Of a stretch of DNA of 64,000 nt, positions 26,885-35,100 are shown in pieces (position 1 is the first letter of the stretch; each line of letters begins with the position of its first letter). Below the pieces are notes generated by a model that did no database searches, had not been told where the DNA came from, and was given only the letters and a program-made list of their open reading frames with translations. The position numbers were made by a program, and so were the translations under genes. Source of the stretch: Humibacter sp049446075 (GTDB lineage: Bacteria; Actinomycetota; Actinomycetes; Actinomycetales; Microbacteriaceae); NCBI RefSeq assembly GCF_049446075.1, contig NZ_JBMSEB010000001.1:868001-932000 (forward strand), written 5' to 3'.

Positions 26885-27718
26885 ATGATCTATCGCCTCG
26901 ATCCGGCCGTTCCCCTCGTCTGGCGCGACCCGCACACCCTGCAGCTCGGCGTCGACCGCGTGGTGTGCGTGTTCCCTCTGGTGTCGCAGTCGACCGAGCG
27001 GATGCTCGCAGCACTGCGCACCGGGGCGCCCAGGTCCGCGCTCGAGGTTGAGGCGGCATCCTCATCGCGAGAGGATGCCTCGCACGAGGTGACCGCACTG
27101 CTCGAGTCGGTCGCCGGCGCGCTCGAACCGCAGGAACCGCGCGAGCGAGCACAACAGGCGTCGACCATTGCCCTCGACGGGGACGGCCCGACCGCTGAGC
27201 GGGTGATGCGATTGCTGCGCGAGAGCGGGCATCGCGTGGTGGCTTCCGCTCCGGACGGTGCAGCGCCAGATCCGGCCGCAGCGGTCATCGTCGGCTCGTA
27301 CGTGCTCCCGCCATGGCGCCACGGTGCGTGGTTGCGGAGGGACGTTCCGCACCTGCCCATCGTGTTCGGAGACGACGGTGCAGAGGTGGGCCCGTTCGTC
27401 GACACGGACGGGCCATGCCTGCGCTGCCTGTCACTGGCGAGGCGCGACCTCGATCCGGCGTGGCCGGCGATCGCCACACAACTCGACACGCATCAGCGGC
27501 CCGCAGAGCCGGCGCTCCTGTCTGCGCAGGTTGCGTCGCTTGCGTCGCGATGGGTGGATGCCCGAGTGCGGGCGGGCGACAGGTCTCACGCGGCCACCAG
27601 CATCCGGGTGCACCGCGACGGGACGGTCAGCGAGTTCGAGCACTCTCCGCATGCTCTGTGCGGATGCCGAGCTCTGCCAGAAAACGTGACGGCTCTCGTC
27701 GCCCTGCAGCATTCGTAG
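26885..27718 (+). CDS. TOMM leader-peptide-binding/cyclodehydratase-like protein
   Basis: A 277-aa protein matching the actinobacterial family annotated as bacteriocin biosynthesis cyclodehydratase or TOMM precursor leader-binding protein. It opens with a winged-helix-like segment (YRLDPAVPLVWRDPHTLQLG). It ends in an E1-like region with GPFVDTDGPCLRCLSLARRD and HALCGCRAL; the CxxC and CxC cysteines could bind zinc. No YcaO enzyme or precursor peptide gene is nearby. The last 92 bp overlap the 3' end of the convergent uvrD2. It occupies the Rv3196 position. Azoline synthesis is therefore doubtful. Confidence 0.75.
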   Translation: MIYRLDPAVPLVWRDPHTLQLGVDRVVCVFPLVSQSTERMLAALRTGAPRSALEVEAASSSREDASHEVTALLESVAGALEPQEPRERAQQASTIALDGDGPTAERVMRLLRESGHRVVASAPDGAAPDPAAAVIVGSYVLPPWRHGAWLRRDVPHLPIVFGDDGAEVGPFVDTDGPCLRCLSLARRDLDPAWPAIATQLDTHQRPAEPALLSAQVASLASRWVDARVRAGDRSHAATSIRVHRDGTVSEFEHSPHALCGCRALPENVTALVALQHS

Positions 27719-29534
27719 CCCAGCTCAGCGCAAGCCGGCGCCTCGCGCGCGTGACGCCCACGTAGAGCAACCGCCGTTCCTCCTCGACTGCTTCGGGTGT
27801 TCGCGCGTACCCGATGGGAACGAGGCCCTCGCCGAGACCGACGATGTGCACGTCGTCCCACTCCAGACCCTTCGCCGCGTGCAGCGTGCACAGGGTGACT
27901 GCAGCGATCGCAGGCTCGTGCTGCGCCGCCTGTCGCGCGAGCAGATCCTCGGTGAATTCGCGGAAGGTGGTTCCTTGCGGCGCATCGTCGACGAGGCCCA
28001 TGATCGCGTTCAACGACTCCCAGCGATCCCGCACACTGCCTGCCGCCTGCGGAGGCTCGAGCGTCCAACCGAGGGAACGCAGCACGTCGCTGACGGACTG
28101 GAAGAGCGGCTCATCGGTCGCCGCGAGCGACGCTGCGCGGAGCGTCATCACCGCCTGCCGAACCTCCGGAAGCTCGAAGAACCGCTTGCCGCCTCGCATC
28201 TGGTAAGCGACGCCCGCATCGTTCAGTGCGACCTCAAGGGGCGCAGCCTGCGCGTTCACCCGGTACAGCACCGCGAAGTCCTGCGGCTTCTCCCCCTGCA
28301 GAATACGTGCCCGGAGTTGGGCGGCCACGGCGGCTGCTTCCTCGGCGTCGGTCGCGAATCCCGCGACCGTTGGTTCGGGCGGCGTCTCGACGATCTGAGG
28401 GATGGGCCGCTGTCGTTTGCCCTTCGACGTGCCTCCCGCTTGCTCAGTGAGCGGTGTCGCGCCCGAGGCCTGGTCAGGGAGCAGTGCCACGCCTGCGGCC
28501 TCATCAGAGAGGGACGTGGGGCCTTCGGCGCCCTCTGCAATCGGCGCGGGCTGCGGGTCACGCGCCCTGAGCGTGAGCGCACCCGGTTTGCCTCTCATGA
28601 GGCGGTTCGCCGTCTCGACGATCGGCGCGCTCGACCGGTAGTTGTCCTCGAGCCGCACGATCGCGGCATCCGCATACCGCCGGCCGAAATCGAGCAGGAA
28701 CGAACTGGATGCCCCGGCGAACGAGTAGATCGTCTGGCTCGCGTCGCCCACGACGCACAGGTCTGACCTGTCTCCAAGCCAGAGATCGAGCAGGCGTTGC
28801 TGCAAAGGCGAGACGTCCTGATACTCGTCGACGACGAAGAACCGGTATTGCTCGTGCACGTGCATCGCGACGGCTGGTTCGGTCTCGATCATGCCGGCGC
28901 ACGCCAGCAGTACGTCCTCGAAGTCCAGTTGCCGCCGCTCGTCTTTGAGCGCCTCGTACGCGCGCTGCAGGTCGACCACCTGCTGCGGCTTCAGCGACCC
29001 CGGCGTCGGACGACGTGGCGTACCCGGTGAACGCTCCGTCGGGGAGGCATCCCCCACCATCCGCTCGTAGTCGTCGATGCTCAGTTCGCTCACCTTGCGC
29101 CACTCGATCTCGGCCGCAACATCTCGCAGAGTGGCGGTGTCGATGCGCATGCGGATGCGCTCGGCCGCCTGGGCGAGCAGCCTTGCCTTGCCGTCGAGCA
29201 CGCGGGGCAGGCTGCCGCCGACGACGATCGGCCAGAAATAGTTCAGCTGGCTCAGGGCCGCAGCGTGGAAGGTGCGGGCAGCGACACCTGATGCCCCGAG
29301 CACACGCAACCGGGTGCGCAGCTCCGACGCGGCACGGCTCGTGAACGTGAGCGCCATGACACGGTTGGGTGCATAGACACCGGTCGCCACACCGTACGCG
29401 ATGCGATGCGTGATCGCCCTGGTCTTACCGGTGCCTGCGCCGGCCAGCACGCACACCGGCCCGAGCAGGGCCTCGGCGACGACACGCTGAGCGTCGTCCA
29501 GCCCAGCAAGCAGCTCCTCGGCGGAGTGCGTCAC
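27627..29534 (-). CDS. uvrD2: UvrD2-like ATP-dependent DNA helicase
   Basis: A 635-aa superfamily 1A helicase. Motifs are Walker A GAGTGKT, ALTFTSRAA (Ia), FVVDEYQDV (II), VGDASQTIYSFAGA (III), EDNYRSS (IV), TLHAAKGLEWDDV (V) and YVGVTRARRRL (VI). Between motifs IV and V lies a repetitive linker rich in xxLxxEAxG-type units. It ends shortly after motif VI and lacks the HRDC domain known from mycobacterial UvrD2. GTG 29534 overlaps the nudC stop by 4 bp. It unwinds DNA 3'-5' in repair. Confidence 0.92.
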   Translation of the reverse strand: MTHSAEELLAGLDDAQRVVAEALLGPVCVLAGAGTGKTRAITHRIAYGVATGVYAPNRVMALTFTSRAASELRTRLRVLGASGVAARTFHAAALSQLNYFWPIVVGGSLPRVLDGKARLLAQAAERIRMRIDTATLRDVAAEIEWRKVSELSIDDYERMVGDASPTERSPGTPRRPTPGSLKPQQVVDLQRAYEALKDERRQLDFEDVLLACAGMIETEPAVAMHVHEQYRFFVVDEYQDVSPLQQRLLDLWLGDRSDLCVVGDASQTIYSFAGASSSFLLDFGRRYADAAIVRLEDNYRSSAPIVETANRLMRGKPGALTLRARDPQPAPIAEGAEGPTSLSDEAAGVALLPDQASGATPLTEQAGGTSKGKRQRPIPQIVETPPEPTVAGFATDAEEAAAVAAQLRARILQGEKPQDFAVLYRVNAQAAPLEVALNDAGVAYQMRGGKRFFELPEVRQAVMTLRAASLAATDEPLFQSVSDVLRSLGWTLEPPQAAGSVRDRWESLNAIMGLVDDAPQGTTFREFTEDLLARQAAQHEPAIAAVTLCTLHAAKGLEWDDVHIVGLGEGLVPIGYARTPEAVEEERRLLYVGVTRARRRLALSWATNAAGRREPSRFLAELGIRTEHAESARTR

Positions 29535-30565
29535 GCCGCGTCCGATCGCCCGTCGTCTGGGGAAGCGTCTCGGGCATCGTCGGATACGGCGTCGTCTCGC
29601 GTGTCTCGACCAGGCGCCTGGTCGAGCGGACCGCCGTACCAGTCGCGCACGATGGCATGCGCGATCGACGACCCGCCTGGCAGCAGGATGTCGTCGCGCT
29701 CTCGCCAGATCTCCTCACGGCTGAACCACCGAAGGGCGAGGATCTCCTCGCCGTCCGGATGCAATCCGGTGTGGCCGGCCACTGCCCTGGCCTCCATGCC
29801 GATCATGATGGATGCCGGGAACGGCCATGGCTGCGAGCCGAGGTACTGCGGGTCGGCCACGATCACGCCGGACTCCTCGGCGACCTCGCGCAGCACGGCG
29901 TCTTCGAACGACTCCCCGGCCTCGACGAACCCGGCGAGCAGAGACCAGCGATTGTTCTCCCACAGGGCGTTGGATCCCAGCAGGATGCGGTCCTGATCGT
30001 CGAGCACTCGCACGATCACAGCCGGGTCGGTGCGCGGGAAGATCTCGTTGTTGTCCACGAAGCAGCGGCGCATCCATCCGCCGTGTTCGACCACGGTCGG
30101 AGTGCCGCAGCGCGGGCAGTGAGTGTGCGACGCGTGCCAGTTCGCGATCGCGACGGACTCGGTCACGAGGCCCGCGTCCCGATCGCTGAGGTGGGTTGCC
30201 AGCTCGCGCAGGCCGCGCCAGGCGGACTGGTCGGGCTGCAGCTCCCCCGCTGCGGCATCGGTGAGCACGGAGAGGATGACGGGCGTTCCGGCCGGCTCGT
30301 CCCTGGTCGCCTCGATGGTGCGCCCGAGGTAGACCCTCGTGAGCGCGGACGTCACCTCGCCTGTGCGGAAGAGCCTGATGCGCAGGTTGCCCTCGGCCTC
30401 GCCGGGATCGGCATCCGTGGTCAGCACTCTGCCGTTCCACATCGGAAGAACGCGTGCGGCCTCGTCGGAGAGCAGTTCGTCGAACAGTGAGTCGCGGGTG
30501 CGACGTGCGCCGTCGCGGTCCACGGCCGACCTGGACATGGGAAGAACGCCGAGCGGACGGGGCAT
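29531..30565 (-). CDS. nudC: NAD(+)/NADH pyrophosphatase NudC
   Basis: A 344-aa Nudix hydrolase. The N-terminal half is followed by a zinc-ribbon remnant (HCPRCGTPT and MRRC, three cysteines visible). The Nudix box is GFVEAGESFEDAVLREVAEE, with the NudC-specific SQPWPFPAS just downstream. It cleaves NADH to NMNH and AMP and removes NAD caps from RNA 5' ends. The C-terminal 40 residues are acidic and low-complexity. ATG 30565 follows GAGGAG. It is coupled to uvrD2, the same order as Rv3199c-Rv3198c. Confidence 0.93.
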   Translation of the reverse strand: MPRPLGVLPMSRSAVDRDGARRTRDSLFDELLSDEAARVLPMWNGRVLTTDADPGEAEGNLRIRLFRTGEVTSALTRVYLGRTIEATRDEPAGTPVILSVLTDAAAGELQPDQSAWRGLRELATHLSDRDAGLVTESVAIANWHASHTHCPRCGTPTVVEHGGWMRRCFVDNNEIFPRTDPAVIVRVLDDQDRILLGSNALWENNRWSLLAGFVEAGESFEDAVLREVAEESGVIVADPQYLGSQPWPFPASIMIGMEARAVAGHTGLHPDGEEILALRWFSREEIWRERDDILLPGGSSIAHAIVRDWYGGPLDQAPGRDTRDDAVSDDARDASPDDGRSDAA

Positions 30566-30736
30566 GGAGCACTCCTCAGGCCGATGGATGAACGGGGACC
30601 TTGCGTGACCGGACCACGATGTGGCGGCCGGTTCCGCTGACGCCACCGCCGGACCGATCGCCCCCGGCAGGGCCGGATGCGTACTCGGCGTGGACCGGAG
30701 CGCGTGGCGCGCGGGCCCGGCACCGACGGGCGCGCC

Positions 30737-30742
30737 TACCCT
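30737..30742 (+). promoter_or_regulatory. Leaderless -10 box TACCCT for the phosphotransferase-like gene
   Basis: TACCCT fits TANNNT and ends 7 nt before ATG 30750; no ribosome site lies between. Confidence 0.5.
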
Positions 30743-30749
30743 TGACGGT

Positions 30750-31832
30750 ATGGCCAGATCCCATCTCACTCTAGCCGCGCTGGCCACGTCGGCCGTGCCC
30801 GACCTGGACGTCGCCGGAACCCGCAGCTACAGCTACGATCTGCACGGCGATTTCGAGTCAGCGCTGCTCACCAGTCGCGACGGCACCGAGATGATCATCC
30901 GCGTGCCCACCTCGCAAGATGCGGAGACGGAGCAGAGCGCCGACCTCGTCGCATTGCACGCGCTGACGCCTGGCGTGCGGTCGCGGCTGCCATTCGACGT
31001 GCCCGAATATGTCGGCCAGACTCCGATCGGCGGCACACGTGCCGTCGTCTACACGTTCCTGCCTGGCGACAAGGTCGCACTCGAGAACGTTCAGCCCGGC
31101 GACGGCCTTGCTGCATCCATCGGCCGGTCGATCGCCGCGATCCACGCGCTGCCGACCTCCTTCGTGACTGATGCCGGCCTTCCCGCGCTGTCGGCATCCG
31201 AGTGTCTTGCGGCGACCAAGACACTCATCGCCTCTGCGAACGCCACCGGGCTGGTACCCGCCGCCCTGGCGAAGCGTTGGAGGGAAGCGGTCGACGATGA
31301 GGAGCTCTGGCGGTTCCAGCCGACGGCGATCAACGGCGCACTCACGATCGACTCGTTCATCGTCCGCCAGGAGTCGGTGATCGGCCTCCTCGGCTGGTCG
31401 GCGCTGCGCGTCGGGGATCCGGCACGTGACCTGCACTGGGTGCTCGGCATGAACGCGGATGCCGCCGAGAGTGCGATCGAGGCGTACTCGCTCGCTCGCG
31501 GCTCGGCATCCGATCGCAATCTGCTGTTCCGGGCGACGCTGTATGCGGAGCTCGAGCTGGCGCGCTGGCTCATGCACGGCAGAGATCTGCACGATCAGCT
31601 GATCATCGATGACGCGGTGTCCATGCTCGACAGCCTCGTCGAGCGCGTGCACGACGACGAGGTGGATCCCCTCGCCCCGCACACCGGGCCCATCATGGCG
31701 GTTACCGACGTCGAGGCGCTGCTGGATGCCACGCCGCTCGACCGCCGACGCGGCGACGCGTCGCAGGGGCTCCCGCCGGTGGCGGACGACCGCCCGCTGT
31801 CCGACGACGAATTCGACCGAGACGACGACTGA
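30750..31832 (+). CDS. Aminoglycoside/macrolide phosphotransferase-like protein, probably inactive
   Basis: A 360-aa protein with the APH/kinase-like fold: an N-lobe with TEMIIRVPTSQDAE, a hinge VVYTFLPGDKV and a C-lobe helix ASIGRSIAAIHALP. The catalytic HGDLxxxN motif reads INGALTIDSF, and the metal-binding DW position reads LLGWSALRVGDPARDL. Both key aspartates and the His are thus missing, so it is likely a pseudokinase. The C-terminal 60 residues are acidic. It sits between nudC and adnB, where other actinobacteria carry a similar gene. Confidence 0.8.
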   Translation: MARSHLTLAALATSAVPDLDVAGTRSYSYDLHGDFESALLTSRDGTEMIIRVPTSQDAETEQSADLVALHALTPGVRSRLPFDVPEYVGQTPIGGTRAVVYTFLPGDKVALENVQPGDGLAASIGRSIAAIHALPTSFVTDAGLPALSASECLAATKTLIASANATGLVPAALAKRWREAVDDEELWRFQPTAINGALTIDSFIVRQESVIGLLGWSALRVGDPARDLHWVLGMNADAAESAIEAYSLARGSASDRNLLFRATLYAELELARWLMHGRDLHDQLIIDDAVSMLDSLVERVHDDEVDPLAPHTGPIMAVTDVEALLDATPLDRRRGDASQGLPPVADDRPLSDDEFDRDDD

Positions 31833-31871
31833 GCCGACCGCCCTCGAGTCGCCGCACTTCCTGGGTGACCG

Positions 31872-31961
31872 GTCCTCCGTGCTCCGGCCGTGCGTGCCCG
31901 GGCCTGCGTGCTCCCGCCCTCCGTGCTCCGGCCCTCCGTGCTCCGGCCCTGCGTGCCCGGG
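31872..31961. repeat. Six degenerate 15-bp direct repeats
   Basis: Units related to CCCTCCGTGCTCCGG follow one another (two nearly identical units at about 31916-31947, and variants such as CCGTGCGTGCCCGGG on either side). They lie in the 292-bp noncoding gap after the phosphotransferase-like gene. Minus-strand frames read them as Gly/Pro/Glu/His pentapeptides, but no gene is convincing. They look like a minisatellite. Confidence 0.75.
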
Positions 31962-32001
31962 TGGTGCCCTCGGTCGCCATCTCCCGCAGCCTGACGCCAG
32001 C

Positions 32002-32069
32002 ACGTTTTCAGGACAACGCCCGATCGGCGGCCACTATGTGGCTGGCGCAGCACATGTCCTGAAATACGT
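32002..32069. repeat. 68-bp nested inverted repeat (MITE-like or bidirectional terminator)
   Basis: The outer arms ACGTTTTCAGGACA (32002-32015) and TGTCCTGAAATACGT (32055-32069) are complementary but for one inserted base. A central hairpin GCCAC-TAT-GTGGC (32030-32042) shares the same dyad. It lies between the phosphotransferase-like gene and the convergent adnB stop. No transposase gene is near. It could be a small non-autonomous element or an extended terminator. Confidence 0.7.
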
Positions 32070-32124
32070 TCGGCGAGACGGCGTCGGGCCGGCAATAGTC
32101 TGCGTTCGCTCGGAGTCCGAGGAC

Positions 32125-35100
32125 TCACGCCGCGGCGAAACCGCTGCCGGCGGCGTGGGTGCTCGCTCGCCAGAGCCGCAACAGCTCGTGCTCGTCGACC
32201 AGCTCGGTCGGTCGGATGACGAGGTCGTCGGCCACGTAGTAGAAGGCCGCATCGACCAGGTCGGGGTCGATGCCTCGCCACCGTGAGAAGGCCAAGCGGT
32301 ACAGGGCCAGCTGCAGCTGCTTGCTCGCGAGGTCGGCGGCATCCTTCGGCGGCCTGCCGGTCTTCCAGTCCACGATCTCGAACCGTCCGTCGTTCTCGTA
32401 GACGGCGTCGATCTTGCAGATGACCAGGTGGCCGTCGAACGGCAGGTGGATCTCCCGCTCCACCTCGATGGGCTGCCGATGGGCCCACGGGGAGCGCTCG
32501 AACGTGCGCTGCAGCGCCGCCAGGCGTTCCCGCTCGACCCGATCGGCGGATGCCTGCGACGGCTCCGCCCCGTCCCCATCGCGCTCGACGGCGCCGATGC
32601 CGAGCGGGTCGTCGTCGAACTCCCCGACGAGTGCATCGATGACCTCGGTGCCACCCGCGATTCCCGCGCGTCGCTCGACCCAGGCGTGGAACAGTGTGCC
32701 GAGCCGTGTCGCTCGATAGGGGCGCTCGGGCATCGGGCGTCGCAGCTCTTCCGCCACCTGTGCGGGCGAATCCACGTAGTCCTTGAAACGCGAAGCAGGC
32801 ACCCGTGTCGGCATGGCGACCTCCGGGGATGCACGCAGCATGCGCTCGCGCTCGGCCAGCAGCAATCGCACGTCGTGGGCCCACCTACCTGCTTCGGCCA
32901 CGGCCACCTCGACCGGGGCCGCGCGTGCCTGTCCGACGTCTGCGTATCCACCGTCCGTGCGTCCGGTGTCTGCCTGCCCGGTGTCTGCCTGCGCGGCGCC
33001 TGCGCGTCCGGCATCTGCGTGTCCTGAATCTGTGTGTCCTGAGTCTGTGTGTCCTGAGTCTGCCGGACCCGGTTCACCACGCCCGGCGAGCCCGGACCCC
33101 GCACCGGCCTCCTCGGCACGTGGCGGGTTGCCCTGAATGCGCTCACGGGCCTCGCGCACCATGGCAGCTGCCCCCTCCACCGCCTCGCGTCGACCGCCCA
33201 ACGGGTCGAGCGGCCAGCTGATCGACAGCGCAGCGTCGCCCATCGGATTCTCTTCGTGCGCTGACGCCTCGGGAAGGGGCGCCACGATGCCCGCGTCGGC
33301 GAGTTCGACCAGGTATCGGCTGGCATGACGCGGTTGCTTCTGCGTCGACCAGAACGAGCCGGTCAGCAGAAGACCGTGCCGGGCGCGTGTGACGGCGACG
33401 TAGGCGAGCCGGCGCTCCTCGCGCTCGTAGTGCTCGGCGACCTCGCGCTTGAACGTCTCCCGTGCAGCCTTCAGCTCTTTCCTTGTCGTCGCCTCTCGCC
33501 AGCCGAACGACGGAAGCTCGTCCGCGTCGCCGCGGAACTCCCATGGCAGACGGCCGAATCCGATCCACCCGTTGGTTCCCTCGTTCGGCTTAGACGGAAG
33601 CTCATCCTCGACCAGCCGCGGCACGACGACCTGGTCCCACTCCAGTCCTTTCGAGCCATGCACCGTGAGGATCTGAACGCATCCCGGCTCCGGCTTCTCG
33701 GGTCTCGGCGCCAGAGAATCGCGGCGTTCCGCCTCTCGCAGCCAGCCGAGAAAACCAGGGAGGCCGGCCATCTCGCTCACCGCGAGGTAGTCCTCGAGTG
33801 CGTCGAAGAAGGCATCCATGGCCCCGCGCCCGCCCGTGCGCGATTCGTTGGCGGCCAGTTCGATGTCGATGCCCAACTCGTGCTCGACGAGCGTGACGAA
33901 GTCGAGCAGGTCGAGACCGCTTCGCGCTCGGAGTCGCGCGAAGAGCCGGCCGGCATCGCGCATCCTCGCCAGGCCGATCTCACTGATACCGGCGAGCATG
34001 CTGTGTCCGTCTGGCGCATGCACTATCGCGTCCAGCGCGTCGACGATGGATGCCTGCTCGCTGTCGATCACGCTGGCTCGCATGGCCGCCCGAACCTCGG
34101 CGTCCAGTCGCTGCTGCCGGTAGTCGTGCTCGGCCAGCCACCTCGCCGCGTCACGCAGCCCGCGCAGGTCGCGTACGCCGATACGCCACCTCGCTCCCGC
34201 CAGCAGGCGCACGAGCTCGGAACCGGCCGTCGGGTCATCGACGACCCGAAGCGCGCATACCAGATCGGCGATCTCCGGTTCTGCGAGCAGCCCGCCCACC
34301 CCGAGCACGTGGTACCTGACACCGTGGTCGCGCAAAGCCGCCGTGAACGCGGCCTGTGTCGCCCTGGACCGAAACAACATGGCGGCACTCGGCACGACCC
34401 GTCGGCCCTGCGCGTCGAGCGCCGGACGACCATCATCGTTCATCACGGGCTCGGCAAGGCGGTCGCGAAGCCACAGTGCGGCCGTCTCCGCCTCATCGGC
34501 AAGCGTCTCTGCAAAGGCAGCGTGCACGTCCCGTGCACTGGCGGTGGGCGAAGGGGTGAGGGCGTCGACGGCAACCCGAGAGCGAGCGGTCAGCGGTTCG
34601 ACCAGGCGATTCGCGGCATCCAGAATGCGGATTCCGTTGCGCCAGCTCGTGCTCAGCCCGTAACGCTGCACCGCGCCACCGTCACCGGAACCGAACGCTT
34701 GCGCGAACTGCTCGAGATTCGACGCGCTTGCACCGCGCCAGCCGTAGATGGACTGGTGCGGATCGCCCACCGCCATCACCGCCCTGCCTACGAAGAGGGC
34801 GGAGAGCAGCTTGGTCTGAACTACCGAGGTGTCCTGGTACTCGTCCAGAAGCACCACCGAGTGCTGTTCCCGAAGCCGCTCGCCGACCTCCGGCGACCGC
34901 TGCACAATCTGGAGGGCGAACGCCACCTGATCGGAGTACTCCACGAGTCCCCGACGCAGCTTCTCCTGCTCGAACGCCCTCGCCAGGTCGAGCAGCAACG
35001 GTAGCTGCCCTACGGCACGAGCCGGCTCGACGACCTCCTTCACGTACGCTCCAGTGCCACCGTTCGGCAAGTCCTCCAACCGGGCGAACTCCCGAGCCAT

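Noticed and set aside
26651..26935. Alternative frame start for the AAA ATPase with GGAGGGAG upstream
   Set aside because: The GTG it would serve is in a frame that does not encode the Walker A region, and spacing is only about 3 nt.
32002..32069. Insertion sequence based on the inverted repeat
   Set aside because: No transposase and only 68 bp; kept as a repeat, not called a mobile element.
31595..32884. Minus-strand frame reading the 15-bp intergenic repeats as GPEHG-like peptides
   Set aside because: It crosses the adnB stop region in another frame and gives only repeat-derived sequence.
33325..35004. 559-codon plus-strand open frame
   Set aside because: Shadow of adnB; the helicase motifs are on the minus strand.
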